A stretch of DNA of 64,000 nt from Chloroflexota bacterium (GCA_002719675.1 PBID01000003.1:229497-293496); one strand, 5' to 3'; shown: positions 15,948-25,122, counted from the first letter of the stretch. The notes: a model not told the origin generated them from the letters alone. Program-made: numbers and translations.

Positions 15948-16841
15948 TTACCATCCTCTTACTGATAGCTGTTCTTCTTCTGGCATTGTTCTGACGTCTA
16001 AGCCTGGCATAGCATCTCCAAGTCCCTTTGAGATTTCTGCAATTATTTTTGGGTCATTGTAATGAGTTGTAGCTTTGACGATTGCATTTGCCATTTTCTG
16101 AGGATCTGATGATTTGAATATACCAGAACCTACGAATACACCTTCGACACCTATTTGCATCATTAAAGCAGCATCTGCAGGACTGGCTATTCCACCTGCT
16201 GCAAAATTGACAACTGGTAATTTTCCTGTTTCATGAACATTTTTTACTAATTCGAATGGTGTTTGCAAATCTCTTGCACAAGCCATTAATTCAACTTCAT
16301 CCATATTTTGGATTCTTTTGATTTCTCCTAAAACAGATCTAGCGTGTCTTACAGCTTCTACGATGTTTCCAGTTCCAGCTTCACCTTTGGTTCTAATCAT
16401 GGAAGCACCTTCGCCAATTCTTCTTAGTGCTTCTCCAAGGTTTCTGGCGCCACATACAAAAGGAACTTTGAAATCATTTTTGTTGACATGGTTGTTTTCG
16501 TCAGCAGGAGTTAATACTTCAGATTCATCTATATAATCTACACCCAATGATTCAAGTATTTGAGCTTCAACAAAATGACCTATGCGACATTTTGCCATAA
16601 CTGGTATAGTAACAGCTTCGGTGATTTCAACTATTTTTGTGGGATCTGACATTCTGGCAACGCCACCATCTTTTCTAATATCTGAAGGTACCCTTTCTAA
16701 AGCCATTACCGAACACGCTCCAGCGTCTTCAGCTATCTTTGCTTGGTCTGCCGTGACAACATCCATTATCACTCCGCCTTTTAGCATTTGAGCTAACCCA
16801 GACTTTACTTCCCACGTACCTTTAGAATTGTTATTAGCCAT
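15948..16841 (-). CDS. pdxS: Pyridoxal 5'-phosphate synthase lyase subunit
   Basis: Condenses ribose 5-phosphate, glyceraldehyde 3-phosphate and ammonia from PdxT to PLP; forms a dodecamer in the cytosol. At 297 aa it is full length. The Schiff-base Lys84 is in [10 protein letters not shown] and the second lysine is in [11 protein letters not shown] near 152. [20 protein letters not shown] forms the phosphate site. A strong AGGAGG ribosome-binding site lies about 7 bases before ATG 16841, consistent with high expression. Many PLP enzymes in this window (GlyA, aminotransferase, cysteine synthase, SelA-like) depend on its product. Confidence 0.98.
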   Translation of the reverse strand: MANNNSKGTWEVKSGLAQMLKGGVIMDVVTADQAKIAEDAGACSVMALERVPSDIRKDGGVARMSDPTKIVEITEAVTIPVMAKCRIGHFVEAQILESLGVDYIDESEVLTPADENNHVNKNDFKVPFVCGARNLGEALRRIGEGASMIRTKGEAGTGNIVEAVRHARSVLGEIKRIQNMDEVELMACARDLQTPFELVKNVHETGKLPVVNFAAGGIASPADAALMMQIGVEGVFVGSGIFKSSDPQKMANAIVKATTHYNDPKIIAEISKGLGDAMPGLDVRTMPEEEQLSVRGW

Positions 16842-16906
16842 TTTTTCCTCCTAAGAAAACATTAGTGAACATCTTATTATATTTTTAGATTTAGTTAAAG
16901 TATATT

Positions 16907-17659
16907 TTAAATAGCTAAGCCACCATCCACACTTATTACTTGTCCGGTAATGTAATTAGAATCTTGGCCGGCAAGAAATCCAGCTAAAGTAGCAACATTT
17001 TCAACATCACCAAATTTGTTTTGAGGGATTCTTTCTAGCCAGAATTTTTTCATTTCAGGTGTAAGTATGGAAGTGGTTTCTGTTTCATAATATCCTGGGG
17101 TAATTACATTGGCGGTAATGTTTTTTGTTGCTACTTCTTTTGCCAGGGCCTTCGTGAAACCAATAACTGCAGCCTTAGATGCAGTGTAATTTGTTTGTGT
17201 AGGATTACCTCTTATACCTACGATGGAGCTGATATTGATTATTCTTCCCCATTTATTACTTATCATTTTACGTAAAACAGCTCTTGTGCAATAAAATGTA
17301 CCATTTAAGTTAGTGTTAATTACATTATGCCAAGAATCATCAGACATTCTGATTAAATGTTTGTCGTCTATAATTCCAGCATTGTTAACAAGGATATCAA
17401 TGCTGCCAAGTTTATTTTCTATTTCTTTTATCATAGAGGTAACAGATTGATTTTCAGAAACATCTGCTTGGAATGCTGATGATTGTGTACCTATTGAATT
17501 GATGTTTTTACAAACTTCTAATGCTTCTGCTTCTGAAGATTTATAATTTATAGCAACATTAACTCCTTTTCTTGCTAATTCTAAGGCGATTGCTTTGCCA
17601 ATTCCTTTGGCGGCTCCAGTCACTAAAGCTGTTTTCCCATGTATTGATGATTTGTTCAT
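16907..17659 (-). CDS. fabG: 3-oxoacyl-ACP reductase
   Basis: NADPH-dependent SDR that reduces 3-oxoacyl-ACP in fatty-acid elongation. It has TGAAKGIG (residues 15-22), NNAGI, and the catalytic set Ser-Tyr-x3-Lys in SSIVGIRGNPTQTNYTASKA. The C-terminal TGQVISVDGGLAI is standard. At 250 aa it is of typical length. A GGAG ribosome-binding site lies 4 bases before the ATG. It follows plsX by 19 bases on the same strand, and two MaoC-type dehydratase genes lie above plsX, so the assignment to fatty-acid synthesis is well supported by context. Confidence 0.92.
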   Translation of the reverse strand: MNKSSIHGKTALVTGAAKGIGKAIALELARKGVNVAINYKSSEAEALEVCKNINSIGTQSSAFQADVSENQSVTSMIKEIENKLGSIDILVNNAGIIDDKHLIRMSDDSWHNVINTNLNGTFYCTRAVLRKMISNKWGRIINISSIVGIRGNPTQTNYTASKAAVIGFTKALAKEVATKNITANVITPGYYETETTSILTPEMKKFWLERIPQNKFGDVENVATLAGFLAGQDSNYITGQVISVDGGLAI

Positions 17660-17678
17660 GTTACTCCTGTGTTTATAA

Positions 17679-18692
17679 TTACTCGTTTTTCAATGTATTA
17701 TGAATTTGTGAAAGCTCTTGATTAAGTTTTTCAATGTAGTTTATTTCTACAGTTTGTTTAGCAGATTTTATTGCATTAAAAACAGATTTGGAATTTCCGC
17801 GACCATGGCCTACTACACTAACTCCTTTGACGCCTAATATTGGCCCCCCTCCATTAACTTCCACTACATTATTTAATTCATATATTTGATTTTTTAAGTG
17901 GTTTAACTCTTCATCGGGTAATTTGCCTTTAAGGTTTTCAGACAAATATTCTGCAATTCTTTTTCCTAATCCTTCAGTTAGTTTCATAACTATATTTCCA
18001 ACAAATCCATCACATACGACAACATCAGCAATATTATTTGTCAAATCATTTGCTTCGATATTTCCTATAAAATTCAAAGGGCTGTCATTTAATAGATTTT
18101 TTGATTCTTGTATAAGTTTGTTGCCTTTATTTTCTTCTGCACCAACGCTGAGCAAGGCAATTCTTGGTTTTGATAAATTCCAAAATACTTTAGCGTAAAC
18201 ATGTCCTATGATGGCAAAACTTAATATTTGAGATGGTTTACAATCAATATTAGTTCCTACATCTATAATAGTTGTTTTCGGGGCTAAGCCTAATATAGGT
18301 CCTCCAAGAGAAGGTCTTTCTACATTTTCTATTACTCCAAGAATGACAGCTGCAGATGCCATAGCGGCACCAGTTGAGCCCATAGTGACTGATGCATTTG
18401 CAAGACCTTTTTTAACCAATGATGTTGCAACTAAAATTGATGCTTTTGGCTTTTGTCTTAAAGCTAATGCTGGCTTGTCACTTTCTAATATCACATCTTC
18501 TGATGGAATTATGCTTATTTTATCATTGGAGTAGGTATGTTTTTTTAGTTCAGTTATTAATTTTTCAGGATCTCCAACCAATAAGATTTCTACATCTAGT
18601 GTTGTTGAAGCTTCAACTGCTCCTGAAACTATTTCATGTGGAGCGTTATCTCCTCCCATTGCATCTACAGCAATTTTTATTTTAGAGTTCAT
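17679..18692 (-). CDS. plsX: Phosphate acyltransferase
   Basis: Converts acyl-ACP to acyl-phosphate, the acyl donor for PlsY in phospholipid synthesis; a peripheral membrane enzyme. The N-terminal IAVDAMGGDNAP (residues 6-17) is diagnostic, and the later segments TMGSTGAAMA, LGGPILGLAP, VVCDGFVGNI and GGGPILGVKGVSVVGHG are typical. Its 337 aa match the family. GAGG lies 6 bases before the ATG, which overlaps the upstream MaoC gene by 11 bases. In many bacteria plsX precedes fabH or fabD; here fabG follows directly. Confidence 0.97.
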   Translation of the reverse strand: MNSKIKIAVDAMGGDNAPHEIVSGAVEASTTLDVEILLVGDPEKLITELKKHTYSNDKISIIPSEDVILESDKPALALRQKPKASILVATSLVKKGLANASVTMGSTGAAMASAAVILGVIENVERPSLGGPILGLAPKTTIIDVGTNIDCKPSQILSFAIIGHVYAKVFWNLSKPRIALLSVGAEENKGNKLIQESKNLLNDSPLNFIGNIEANDLTNNIADVVVCDGFVGNIVMKLTEGLGKRIAEYLSENLKGKLPDEELNHLKNQIYELNNVVEVNGGGPILGVKGVSVVGHGRGNSKSVFNAIKSAKQTVEINYIEKLNQELSQIHNTLKNE

Positions 18693-19074
18693 TTTTAACC
18701 TCGTTTTTTTTAGGGATTGATGCTTCTCCAGTTATTGCCACCTGATTATTATTTTTAGTTACTTTGACTGAAAAAGTGTTTAAGGAATTCTTTTTTAATT
18801 CTCCAGTTGTAGTAATTTGTTCCCCAGGGAACACGGGAGATTTGAATCGTATTTTTAAGTGCCCTTTAGAAATCCAATTAATTCCGAATTGAGCTGTTAA
18901 TGCTTCAGAAATTGATGCAGCAACCATCATTCCATGTGCAATACATTTCCCAAATTGTGTGGTTTTTGCAAAGCTTTCGTCAAGATGTATTGGATTAAAA
19001 TCTCCAGCTGCACTCGCATACTTTTCTATGTCAGTTTTATTAATTGTTTTGGATGTTGAAATTATTTTAGTCAT
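18682..19074 (-). CDS. MaoC-like (R)-hydroxyacyl dehydratase, HadB-like
   Basis: A 130-residue hot-dog-fold hydratase/dehydratase. The catalytic pattern YASAAGDFNPIHLDESFA (Asp and His) is the R-specific hydratase 2 motif, followed by IAHGMMVAASIS. It resembles the catalytic subunit HadB of the mycobacterial 3-hydroxyacyl-ACP dehydratase, or PhaJ. It overlaps the adjacent MaoC-fold gene by 8 bases and plsX by 11 bases, so it is tightly coupled to lipid genes. A role as the dehydratase of fatty-acid elongation is inferred. Confidence 0.85.
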   Translation of the reverse strand: MTKIISTSKTINKTDIEKYASAAGDFNPIHLDESFAKTTQFGKCIAHGMMVAASISEALTAQFGINWISKGHLKIRFKSPVFPGEQITTTGELKKNSLNTFSVKVTKNNNQVAITGEASIPKKNEVKNEL

Positions 19075-19510
19075 GATTTATTCCCTGATGATCTGGTGTT
19101 ATTACAGGCATTGTAATAGTACTCTTTGTAGTCATAACAATATTTTTTTCTGTGGTTTTTGAAATTATTTCAATAGTTACAAACCTCCAATTATTTCTTA
19201 CAGAGTTTGTAGCAATTGATGCTTCGTAATCTATCAATTCACCTATTATTAATGGAGATTCTATTACTAACTCTTGTCCCACATGGAGGGTTCCATGGGG
19301 AATTTTTAAATAATCTATAACTATTTGTAATCCGAATGCAGCAATTGCCATGGGTGGAATATATTCGTTCCCATCTAAATCAGATATCATTTCTGAAGAA
19401 TCTTGGGTAGATTCCAGATAATTTTTCACCAAGTTGGAATTGATTTCAATTGATTTTTTACAAAGTAATTGTCCAACAGATAGTTTTGAATAATCTATGA
19501 AGTTTTCCAT
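19067..19510 (-). CDS. MaoC N-terminal-like dehydratase subunit, HadA-like
   Basis: A 147-residue hot-dog-fold protein of the MaoC_dehydrat_N (FAS1-type dehydratase) family. Segments such as DLDGNEYIPPMAIAAFGLQIV and LHVGQELVIESPLIIGELIDYEA are typical of substrate-binding subunits that lack the D-x4-H catalytic motif. It resembles HadA or HadC, which pair with catalytic HadB. The gene overlaps the HadB-like gene by 8 bases, so a heterodimer is expected. No clear ribosome-binding site precedes ATG 19510. The acyl-chain specificity is unknown. Confidence 0.78.
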   Translation of the reverse strand: MENFIDYSKLSVGQLLCKKSIEINSNLVKNYLESTQDSSEMISDLDGNEYIPPMAIAAFGLQIVIDYLKIPHGTLHVGQELVIESPLIIGELIDYEASIATNSVRNNWRFVTIEIISKTTEKNIVMTTKSTITMPVITPDHQGINHD

Positions 19511-19533
19511 TTTATTATTTATATCAATTTTAG

Positions 19534-21174
19534 TTAGAACCAGTAATTTGGAACGTTATTTTCTTCTTTGGTAATCATTTCTAGAACAGCTGGCTGCCCT
19601 TGATCATTTGCTTTAACTGCTAAATTAATGGCTTCAGAAATTTTATCCGGAGTTTCAATACGTTTGGCGAAGGCACCAAGACCCTCTGCAACTTTTGAAT
19701 AATTTCCAGAAAATCTATTCGACTCCCATTTTTCTGTAGCAACAGGCATATGATCTGAATAGTGAGTCATTACTCCATTATTAAGTATAACCGTTAAGGT
19801 TCCTACTTTGGACCTTGTAGCTGTTTCAATATCCATTCCGGCCATTCCAAAAGAAGCATCTCCCATTACATTGACAACATGTTTTTCAGGAGCTGCCATC
19901 TTTGCTCCGATTGCTAATCCTAATCCATAACCTAGTTGGGTTGATTTTCCCCAACCTATATAACCTCGGGGATTTGTGGCCTGCCAAAACGGAGACAACT
20001 GGTCTCTAGGGTATCCTGAGTCATGAGTGATAATAACATTTGAAGATCCTAAAGTTTTTGCCAATTCGTGAAATACTCTATAGGGACTCATAGGTAATTC
20101 ATTTGAAGTAAAATGAGGTAACCATTCGGCAATAAATTCATCTTTAAGCTTTCTAATTTTGTCTATTACATGATTGTTATCTTTTCTACCTTCAGGTCCG
20201 AGTTGTGATTTCACTTCTTCAATCATTTGTTTAATAACTAATTTAGAATCACCTATAGCTCCAAAATCTATTCTATAATCTTTATTTATATCGTCAGTAC
20301 AATTTGTAGATTGTGCGATTGGTACATTTGTTGGCATAGGAGCTTGAAAATTACTTTGAGTGAAACTTGTGCCTAGTCCTAGTATAAAATCAGTATTTTT
20401 CAAGAAATCGTCACACATTTTTGTTCCGGTTCTAGCTGCAGTACCTAATGATAGTGGATGATTTTCAGGGAAAGCACTTTTTCCTGCCAATGTGGTCATA
20501 ACTGGGATATTGGTCAATTCTGAAAATTCAATCAATTCTTTGGTTGCTTCTGCATATAAAATGCCTTGTCCGGCATTAATTACAGGATTTTTTGATTTTA
20601 TCAGAGCTTTAATTATATCTTTAATTGCATCAGGATCTGCACTAGAAAGGTGAGTTGATACCGGGGTGTATTTTGTTGAACCATTAAATTCTTGTAGTGC
20701 GACGTCTTGAGGAATTTCAAGCAAAACGGGTCCTGGCCTGCCATTTTTTAGCAAAGAAAAAGCTTTACCCATTAATTCAGGAATTCGTTCTACCATATTG
20801 ATATTTGCAGACCATTTTGTGATTCCCTTGAAATGTTCTACAGAATCAAATTCAGGAGATCTTTGAGTTTTAGTTCTTTCATGGCCTCCTGGAAGTAGTA
20901 GAATTGGGACTGCATCTGAAAAAGCTTGAGCTACACCTCCAAAAGCGTTTTCAGCTCCTGGTCCACGTTGCATTATGAAAACACCAATTTTGTTTCCATT
21001 GTTAATTCTGCTAAATCCATCTGCCATATTGACCCCAGCTCGTTCTTGTCTAGGAATTATGGGCTTGATATTTATTTTGGCAGCTTCATCAATTAATGAG
21101 TGATAAGGATATGCTCCTATCCAGTCTACATTTTCTTGTTTAAGTATTTGTGCGATTAATGCATCACCAATCAT
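19534..21174 (-). CDS. Thiamine-diphosphate-dependent enzyme, acetolactate-synthase-like
   Basis: A 546-residue ThDP enzyme with the three-domain arrangement of the acetolactate synthase/benzoylformate decarboxylase family. The catalytic-type Glu is in PRQERAGVNMADGFSR near residue 45. The central domain has the NPVINAGQGILYAEA pattern, and the ThDP/Mg site is GDASFGMAGMDIETA with a closing NN. ATG 21174 is chosen because GGAG lies 6 bases upstream; ATG 21186 is the alternative. It lacks neighbours typical of isoleucine-valine synthesis (ilvN, ilvC), so an acetolactate synthase role is not assigned. Relatives in marine Chloroflexota are numerous and often of unknown substrate. It starts the long minus-strand gene run. 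Confidence 0.8.
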   Translation of the reverse strand: MIGDALIAQILKQENVDWIGAYPYHSLIDEAAKINIKPIIPRQERAGVNMADGFSRINNGNKIGVFIMQRGPGAENAFGGVAQAFSDAVPILLLPGGHERTKTQRSPEFDSVEHFKGITKWSANINMVERIPELMGKAFSLLKNGRPGPVLLEIPQDVALQEFNGSTKYTPVSTHLSSADPDAIKDIIKALIKSKNPVINAGQGILYAEATKELIEFSELTNIPVMTTLAGKSAFPENHPLSLGTAARTGTKMCDDFLKNTDFILGLGTSFTQSNFQAPMPTNVPIAQSTNCTDDINKDYRIDFGAIGDSKLVIKQMIEEVKSQLGPEGRKDNNHVIDKIRKLKDEFIAEWLPHFTSNELPMSPYRVFHELAKTLGSSNVIITHDSGYPRDQLSPFWQATNPRGYIGWGKSTQLGYGLGLAIGAKMAAPEKHVVNVMGDASFGMAGMDIETATRSKVGTLTVILNNGVMTHYSDHMPVATEKWESNRFSGNYSKVAEGLGAFAKRIETPDKISEAINLAVKANDQGQPAVLEMITKEENNVPNYWF

Positions 21175-21422
21175 TTGAATCTCCATTTATTTTTTGAAAT
21201 ATTTGTTTTTATTATGATTGATTTTTTGAATTAATAAATGTTTTTTATGTTGATACACACGATAAATTGATTAAATTAAGTTTCTTAGTTAAAAAAAATC
21301 AATTTTCATAAGTCATTTATAGATATAATTCTTAGGATTAATTAATTTTTCAAGGTGTAATTTATTGAAAATTATTGTTAATTTTTAAGTTTCAGTATAG
21401 ATTTTTTGAGATGAGGAAAGTC

Positions 21423-22238
21423 ATGTTAGATTTAGTTGGTAAAAGTGGCAAAGATGTTCTTGAGGTTGCGAAAGAGGTCGCCCTAGAGGCCGGAGATTTG
21501 TTAATGCGAAGATTTCGTTCTGTTTTAGAGATTAACTATAAAGGAAGAGGAAATATTGTTACAGATGTTGATAAAGAAGCTCAAGATTTAATCCAAAGAT
21601 CTTTGTTTGCGGAATTTCCAGAAATACGTTTTGTAGGAGAAGAATCTGAGAATCCCAATATTTCAAACGGACTTTGCTGGATAGTTGATCCTATAGATGG
21701 GACTAGGAACTTTGCTTCAGGAATTCCTATTTTTTCAATTGTTATTGGATTAATTTCTGATTCTAATACAATTGTTGGTGTTAATTATGATCCGATAAGA
21801 AATGATATGTTTGAAGCAAAATTAGGTTCAGGGACTCGTTTGAACGGAAAATTGATGCAAGTTTCTGCTCAAACCAAAATTTCTGAATGTATTATTGGAA
21901 TGGATATGAGCTACAGCAACCAAGGAGGCGCAAACTCATTGGATGTTGTGAAGTCTATATGGCCAGGAATGCAGACATTGAGAATTATGGGGTCCTCTGC
22001 CTTGGGATTGTCTTATGTTTCTTCTGGAATGATTGATTTATATTTTAATCACCAGCTTTCTGCCTGGGATCAGGTAGCAGGAATTTTGCTAGTTAATGAG
22101 GCAGGAGGTTATGTTATAGATCGTAACAATCAACAGGCACAGGTAAAGTCTGACGGTATAATAGCTTCTAATAGAGAGTTGTTATCAGAATTTATTGAGT
22201 TAACAAAAGGTATGAATTGGCGCAAACAAAGTAAGTAA
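21423..22238 (+). CDS. suhB: Inositol monophosphatase family protein
   Basis: Mg-dependent, Li-sensitive-type sugar phosphatase (271 aa) that can dephosphorylate inositol 1-phosphate. Metal-binding Glu is in FVGEES (about residues 72-77); the first signature IVDPIDGTRNFASG follows at about 94-107, and the second, SAWDQVAGILLVNEAGG, near 220. ATG 21423 is chosen because GAGG lies 6 bases upstream; the longer frame from 21375 contains no such signal. With ino1 at 38047 it can supply free myo-inositol for phosphatidylinositol or glycoside synthesis. CysQ or histidinol-phosphatase activity is an alternative for this family. Confidence 0.88.
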   Translation: MLDLVGKSGKDVLEVAKEVALEAGDLLMRRFRSVLEINYKGRGNIVTDVDKEAQDLIQRSLFAEFPEIRFVGEESENPNISNGLCWIVDPIDGTRNFASGIPIFSIVIGLISDSNTIVGVNYDPIRNDMFEAKLGSGTRLNGKLMQVSAQTKISECIIGMDMSYSNQGGANSLDVVKSIWPGMQTLRIMGSSALGLSYVSSGMIDLYFNHQLSAWDQVAGILLVNEAGGYVIDRNNQQAQVKSDGIIASNRELLSEFIELTKGMNWRKQSK

Positions 22239-22246
22239 AGTTACTT

Positions 22247-22339
22247 TTACCAATCTTTTCTTCTTTTTCCACAATTATCGCAGAATACATCTCTAGTGGG
22301 TGGGTTTGTGTGGTTACAGTGTTCACAATTCCAAGACAT
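22247..22339 (-). CDS. Tiny zinc-ribbon protein (30 aa)
   Basis: A 30-codon gene below the usual ORF cut-off. The product has WNCEHC near the N-terminus and CDNCGKRR near the C-terminus, two CxxC pairs about 14 residues apart with an Asn and several polar residues between, like a RanBP2-type zinc finger or a rubredoxin-like ribbon. A good ribosome-binding site, AAAGAGG, lies 8 bases before ATG 22339. It is convergent with suhB, ending 8 bases from it. Such isolated zinc ribbons bind RNA or protein partners, but nothing in the context tells which. Coding status rests on the cysteine spacing and the ribosome-binding site. Confidence 0.65.
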   Translation of the reverse strand: MSWNCEHCNHTNPPTRDVFCDNCGKRRKDW

Positions 22340-22468
22340 TATTCAATCCTCTTTGTTTTTTCAACAGGTTAACTTAGAGTTCATTTTGAGTCAATATCCT
22401 TAAAGTCTTTTAATTCGTTATATATAATACATATCCAATTGTAACGAATACACAGGAGTAAGATTTTT

Positions 22469-23119
22469 ATGAAAATAGGATTTATTGGAGGAACAGGTTC
22501 TGAAGGGATAGGCTTAGTAAGTAGATTTGCAATAAGAAATATGGAAGTTGGAATTGGGTCTCGAAATATTGAAAAAAGTTTTAATGCTGCAAAGGAAATT
22601 TCTGAAAACATTTCTAGCTCGGGGAAAATTTTTTCCGGATTAAATTCTGAAGTTGCTAGTGAGTCTGATATTGTTTTTGTGTGTGTACCTTATGGTGCTC
22701 AAAAAAATATAATGAAGGATTTAGTACAATTTTTAGTTGGTAAAATTGTAGTAACAGTTGTGGTACCAGTTGTGTTTAAAAAAGGAATGATAGAAGTTTC
22801 TAAAACACAAAGTAGTTCTGCTGCAATTGAATTACAAGATCTATTGATAGAATCAAGGGTGGTTTCAGCTTTTCAAACAATTAGTGCTAGAGATTTGAAA
22901 GCAATTAACAATCCTATTAATTCTGATGTTGTTGTTTGCTCAGATGATAAATCGGCTTTAAATGTTGTGATGGACTTAGCTGAAAATATTGATGGTATCA
23001 GGGCGATTAATGGAGGGAAATTATCAAATTCTGTCTATGTTGAAAATATTACACCCTTATTACTTAACATCAATATGATTTACAAAAAACACACTGCAAT
23101 AAGGATCACAGGAGTTTAA
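22469..23119 (+). CDS. npdG: NADPH-dependent F420 reductase
   Basis: Transfers hydride between NADP(H) and coenzyme F420, so it supplies reduced F420. The 216-residue protein has the Rossmann motif GFIGGTGSEGIGLVSRFA (residues 4-21), a following GSRNIEKS that binds the NADP phosphate, and the typical VVVPVVF and SAFQTISA segments of the Npd family. Cytosolic. AGGAG lies about 11 bases upstream of the ATG. The HExxH lipoprotein gene starts directly after its stop. It supports F420 use by the PPOX protein at 12626; F420 biosynthesis genes are not in the window. Confidence 0.93.
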   Translation: MKIGFIGGTGSEGIGLVSRFAIRNMEVGIGSRNIEKSFNAAKEISENISSSGKIFSGLNSEVASESDIVFVCVPYGAQKNIMKDLVQFLVGKIVVTVVVPVVFKKGMIEVSKTQSSSAAIELQDLLIESRVVSAFQTISARDLKAINNPINSDVVVCSDDKSALNVVMDLAENIDGIRAINGGKLSNSVYVENITPLLLNINMIYKKHTAIRITGV

Positions 23120-24241
23120 TTGATTTTTTGCAATAAAATGTCTGTTTTAGCTAGGTATAACTTTTTGCTACTTTATTTGATGTTTTTTTTGTTTGTAACT
23201 TCTAGTTGCTTTTTTGTTGATGATGATAGAGATTCGCAAAATTTTGTCTCTAAATCTTCTGGGCATAAGAATTTTTTCCCTGAGAAACTGGTTATTTTCA
23301 ACTCATTTAATTCTGAAATTCCAATAGAAAAAATCAAGATATTTTATTCAATTTCTGGTTCTGAAGTTACTAATTACGGATACCCAGTTTTCACCCCTTC
23401 TACAGAGGTTGCAACGGAATATATTATCAATACATCGGGGAATGATTTTTTGCCTGCAGGAGTGGTGATAGATTATTATTACGAGATTACTGACATAGAA
23501 AATAATGTTATTGTTTCACAATCAAATGAACTGGAATATTTAGACGATGATTTTGACTGGAAAAGAGTTACCGGTAAAGGTTTGGAGATTGTCCATCATG
23601 GTTTGTCTCAGGATCAAGCAATTAATTTACATGATAAGGTGTCAAAAAGAATTTCTCCAATTAAGAAAACGTTTTTGGATGACCAAAATTCATTTGATAT
23701 TAAAGGAGTTCTCTTTGATAGTCGTAAAGAATCTAGTAAAGCATTTCAGTATTTAAGTGATAGCGCAACAAAAAATCATCTTTTTGGCGGATTTGCTTAC
23801 CCTGATTATGATCTTTTTTTGGTTAGCGGTTATAACCCAGATGTGATAGTTCATGAAATTACTCACTTAATTATAGGAGAAGCAATGGGTAGTAGGAGGG
23901 CAGTATTGCCTAAGTGGTTAAATGAAGGTTTAGCAATGTATTATCAGAATAATGGAAATAGTTGGAGTAAGGAGTCTAAGAATTTTGTCAAAAGAGCTAA
24001 AATCATGACTTTAAATAAAATGAATTCTTTACCAGGTAAAGCCTCTGATGTTGGTTTGTTTTATAGAAAATCTGAAAGTGTTGTAGGATATCTTATATCG
24101 AAATATGGAATTGAAAAGATAGGAGTTTTGATAAAATATTTGAAGACTCAGGGAGATTTCGACTCAAATTTTTATAAGACATATGGAATTACTATTGATG
24201 AATTGGAAAAAAACTGGTCAGAGTTAATTTTACTTGAATAG
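23120..24241 (+). CDS. Lipoprotein with peptidase-MA (gluzincin) domain
   Basis: A 373-residue secreted protein. A hydrophobic segment (about residues 10-30) ends in FVTSSCFF, a possible lipobox with Cys near 31, so it is probably membrane-anchored outside the cell. Residues 40-145 look like a beta-sandwich. The C-terminal half has HEITHLIIGEA followed 25 residues later by LNEGLAMYY, the HExxH...E zinc-protease pattern of the peptidase MA family. The start is TTG 23120, directly after the npdG stop and 5 bases from AGGAG; ATG 23138 is the alternative. Its substrate is unknown. Confidence 0.75.
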   Translation: MIFCNKMSVLARYNFLLLYLMFFLFVTSSCFFVDDDRDSQNFVSKSSGHKNFFPEKLVIFNSFNSEIPIEKIKIFYSISGSEVTNYGYPVFTPSTEVATEYIINTSGNDFLPAGVVIDYYYEITDIENNVIVSQSNELEYLDDDFDWKRVTGKGLEIVHHGLSQDQAINLHDKVSKRISPIKKTFLDDQNSFDIKGVLFDSRKESSKAFQYLSDSATKNHLFGGFAYPDYDLFLVSGYNPDVIVHEITHLIIGEAMGSRRAVLPKWLNEGLAMYYQNNGNSWSKESKNFVKRAKIMTLNKMNSLPGKASDVGLFYRKSESVVGYLISKYGIEKIGVLIKYLKTQGDFDSNFYKTYGITIDELEKNWSELILLE

Positions 24242-24261
24242 ATTCTATTTTTGAGAGTTAG

Positions 24262-25122
24262 TTATATATCAATTGCCATTAATTCGTTTGATAAAATAAC
24301 TTCCCCGTCGTAAACTTTTTTGATGTCTTCTATAGCTTTTTTGTTTTCTGAATCTTTGGATAGATTTGGGCCAACGTGCACCAATGCTAACTTTTTTACG
24401 TTAGCAGCTTGAGCTAGTTTAGCTGCATCTAATGTTCCACATTGACCTCGGGCTTCATTATTTTTTTCTATTTCAGTTTGTTCATCCCAACACATACAGA
24501 ACATGATATCGGCATTTTTTGCTAGATTTTCTACGGATTCACACGGTTCTGTATCTCCAGTAAATACCATACTTCCGTCGGGGCCATCTATTCTATAAGC
24601 TAATGAGTCTAAATATGGTTGTGCGTGTACTGCTGTTGCAGCTGTGACCTTCCAGTTTTTTGTTGAGAATATTTCTCCTTCTCCTATATTTTTAGCTATA
24701 AATTTTGGACCTTTTCTTGGTAATTTACCACCTCTATTTACATAGACTTGTTTGCTACCTGAAAAATTCATTCTTGCTATCAAATCATGCTTAAATAAAC
24801 CGTCTTTTCCAATAATACCTTCGGTAAATTCTTCTGTTAATTTTGGTCCGAATATTTGTAAAACATTTTCTTTTCCTATGCTTTGGTCCCATCGAGTAAG
24901 AAGAAAACAAGGGAAGTCTACATCATGGTCAAAATGATGATGTGTAAAGAATACATAGTCAATTTTTGTTGGCCATAATCCTGCTTTAACTAATTTATAT
25001 GTTGCTGCTGGACCACAATCAACCATTATTTGATCACTTCCAATTTCTATAACAAAGGAAGAGCCAAATCTTGTAGGCGTTGGAGTAGGAGTACCCGCAC
25101 CAAGAATATGTATTCGTGTCAT
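24262..25122 (-). CDS. Metallo-beta-lactamase-fold hydrolase (RNase Z-like)
   Basis: A 286-residue MBL-fold enzyme. The metal motif THHHFDHDVDF (about residues 60-70) is HxHxDH with one change of spacing common to RNase Z-like hydrolases, and FTGDTEPC supplies the bridging Asp. The opening ILGAGTPTPTPTRFGSSFVI is like ElaC/arylsulfatase-type members. No exosite typical of tRNase Z is evident, so tRNA 3' processing is not assigned. A GGGAG ribosome-binding site precedes the ATG. The gene lies 38 bases downstream of the molybdopterin oxidoreductase gene, possibly in one transcript. The substrate is unknown. Confidence 0.82.
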   Translation of the reverse strand: MTRIHILGAGTPTPTPTRFGSSFVIEIGSDQIMVDCGPAATYKLVKAGLWPTKIDYVFFTHHHFDHDVDFPCFLLTRWDQSIGKENVLQIFGPKLTEEFTEGIIGKDGLFKHDLIARMNFSGSKQVYVNRGGKLPRKGPKFIAKNIGEGEIFSTKNWKVTAATAVHAQPYLDSLAYRIDGPDGSMVFTGDTEPCESVENLAKNADIMFCMCWDEQTEIEKNNEARGQCGTLDAAKLAQAANVKKLALVHVGPNLSKDSENKKAIEDIKKVYDGEVILSNELMAIDI

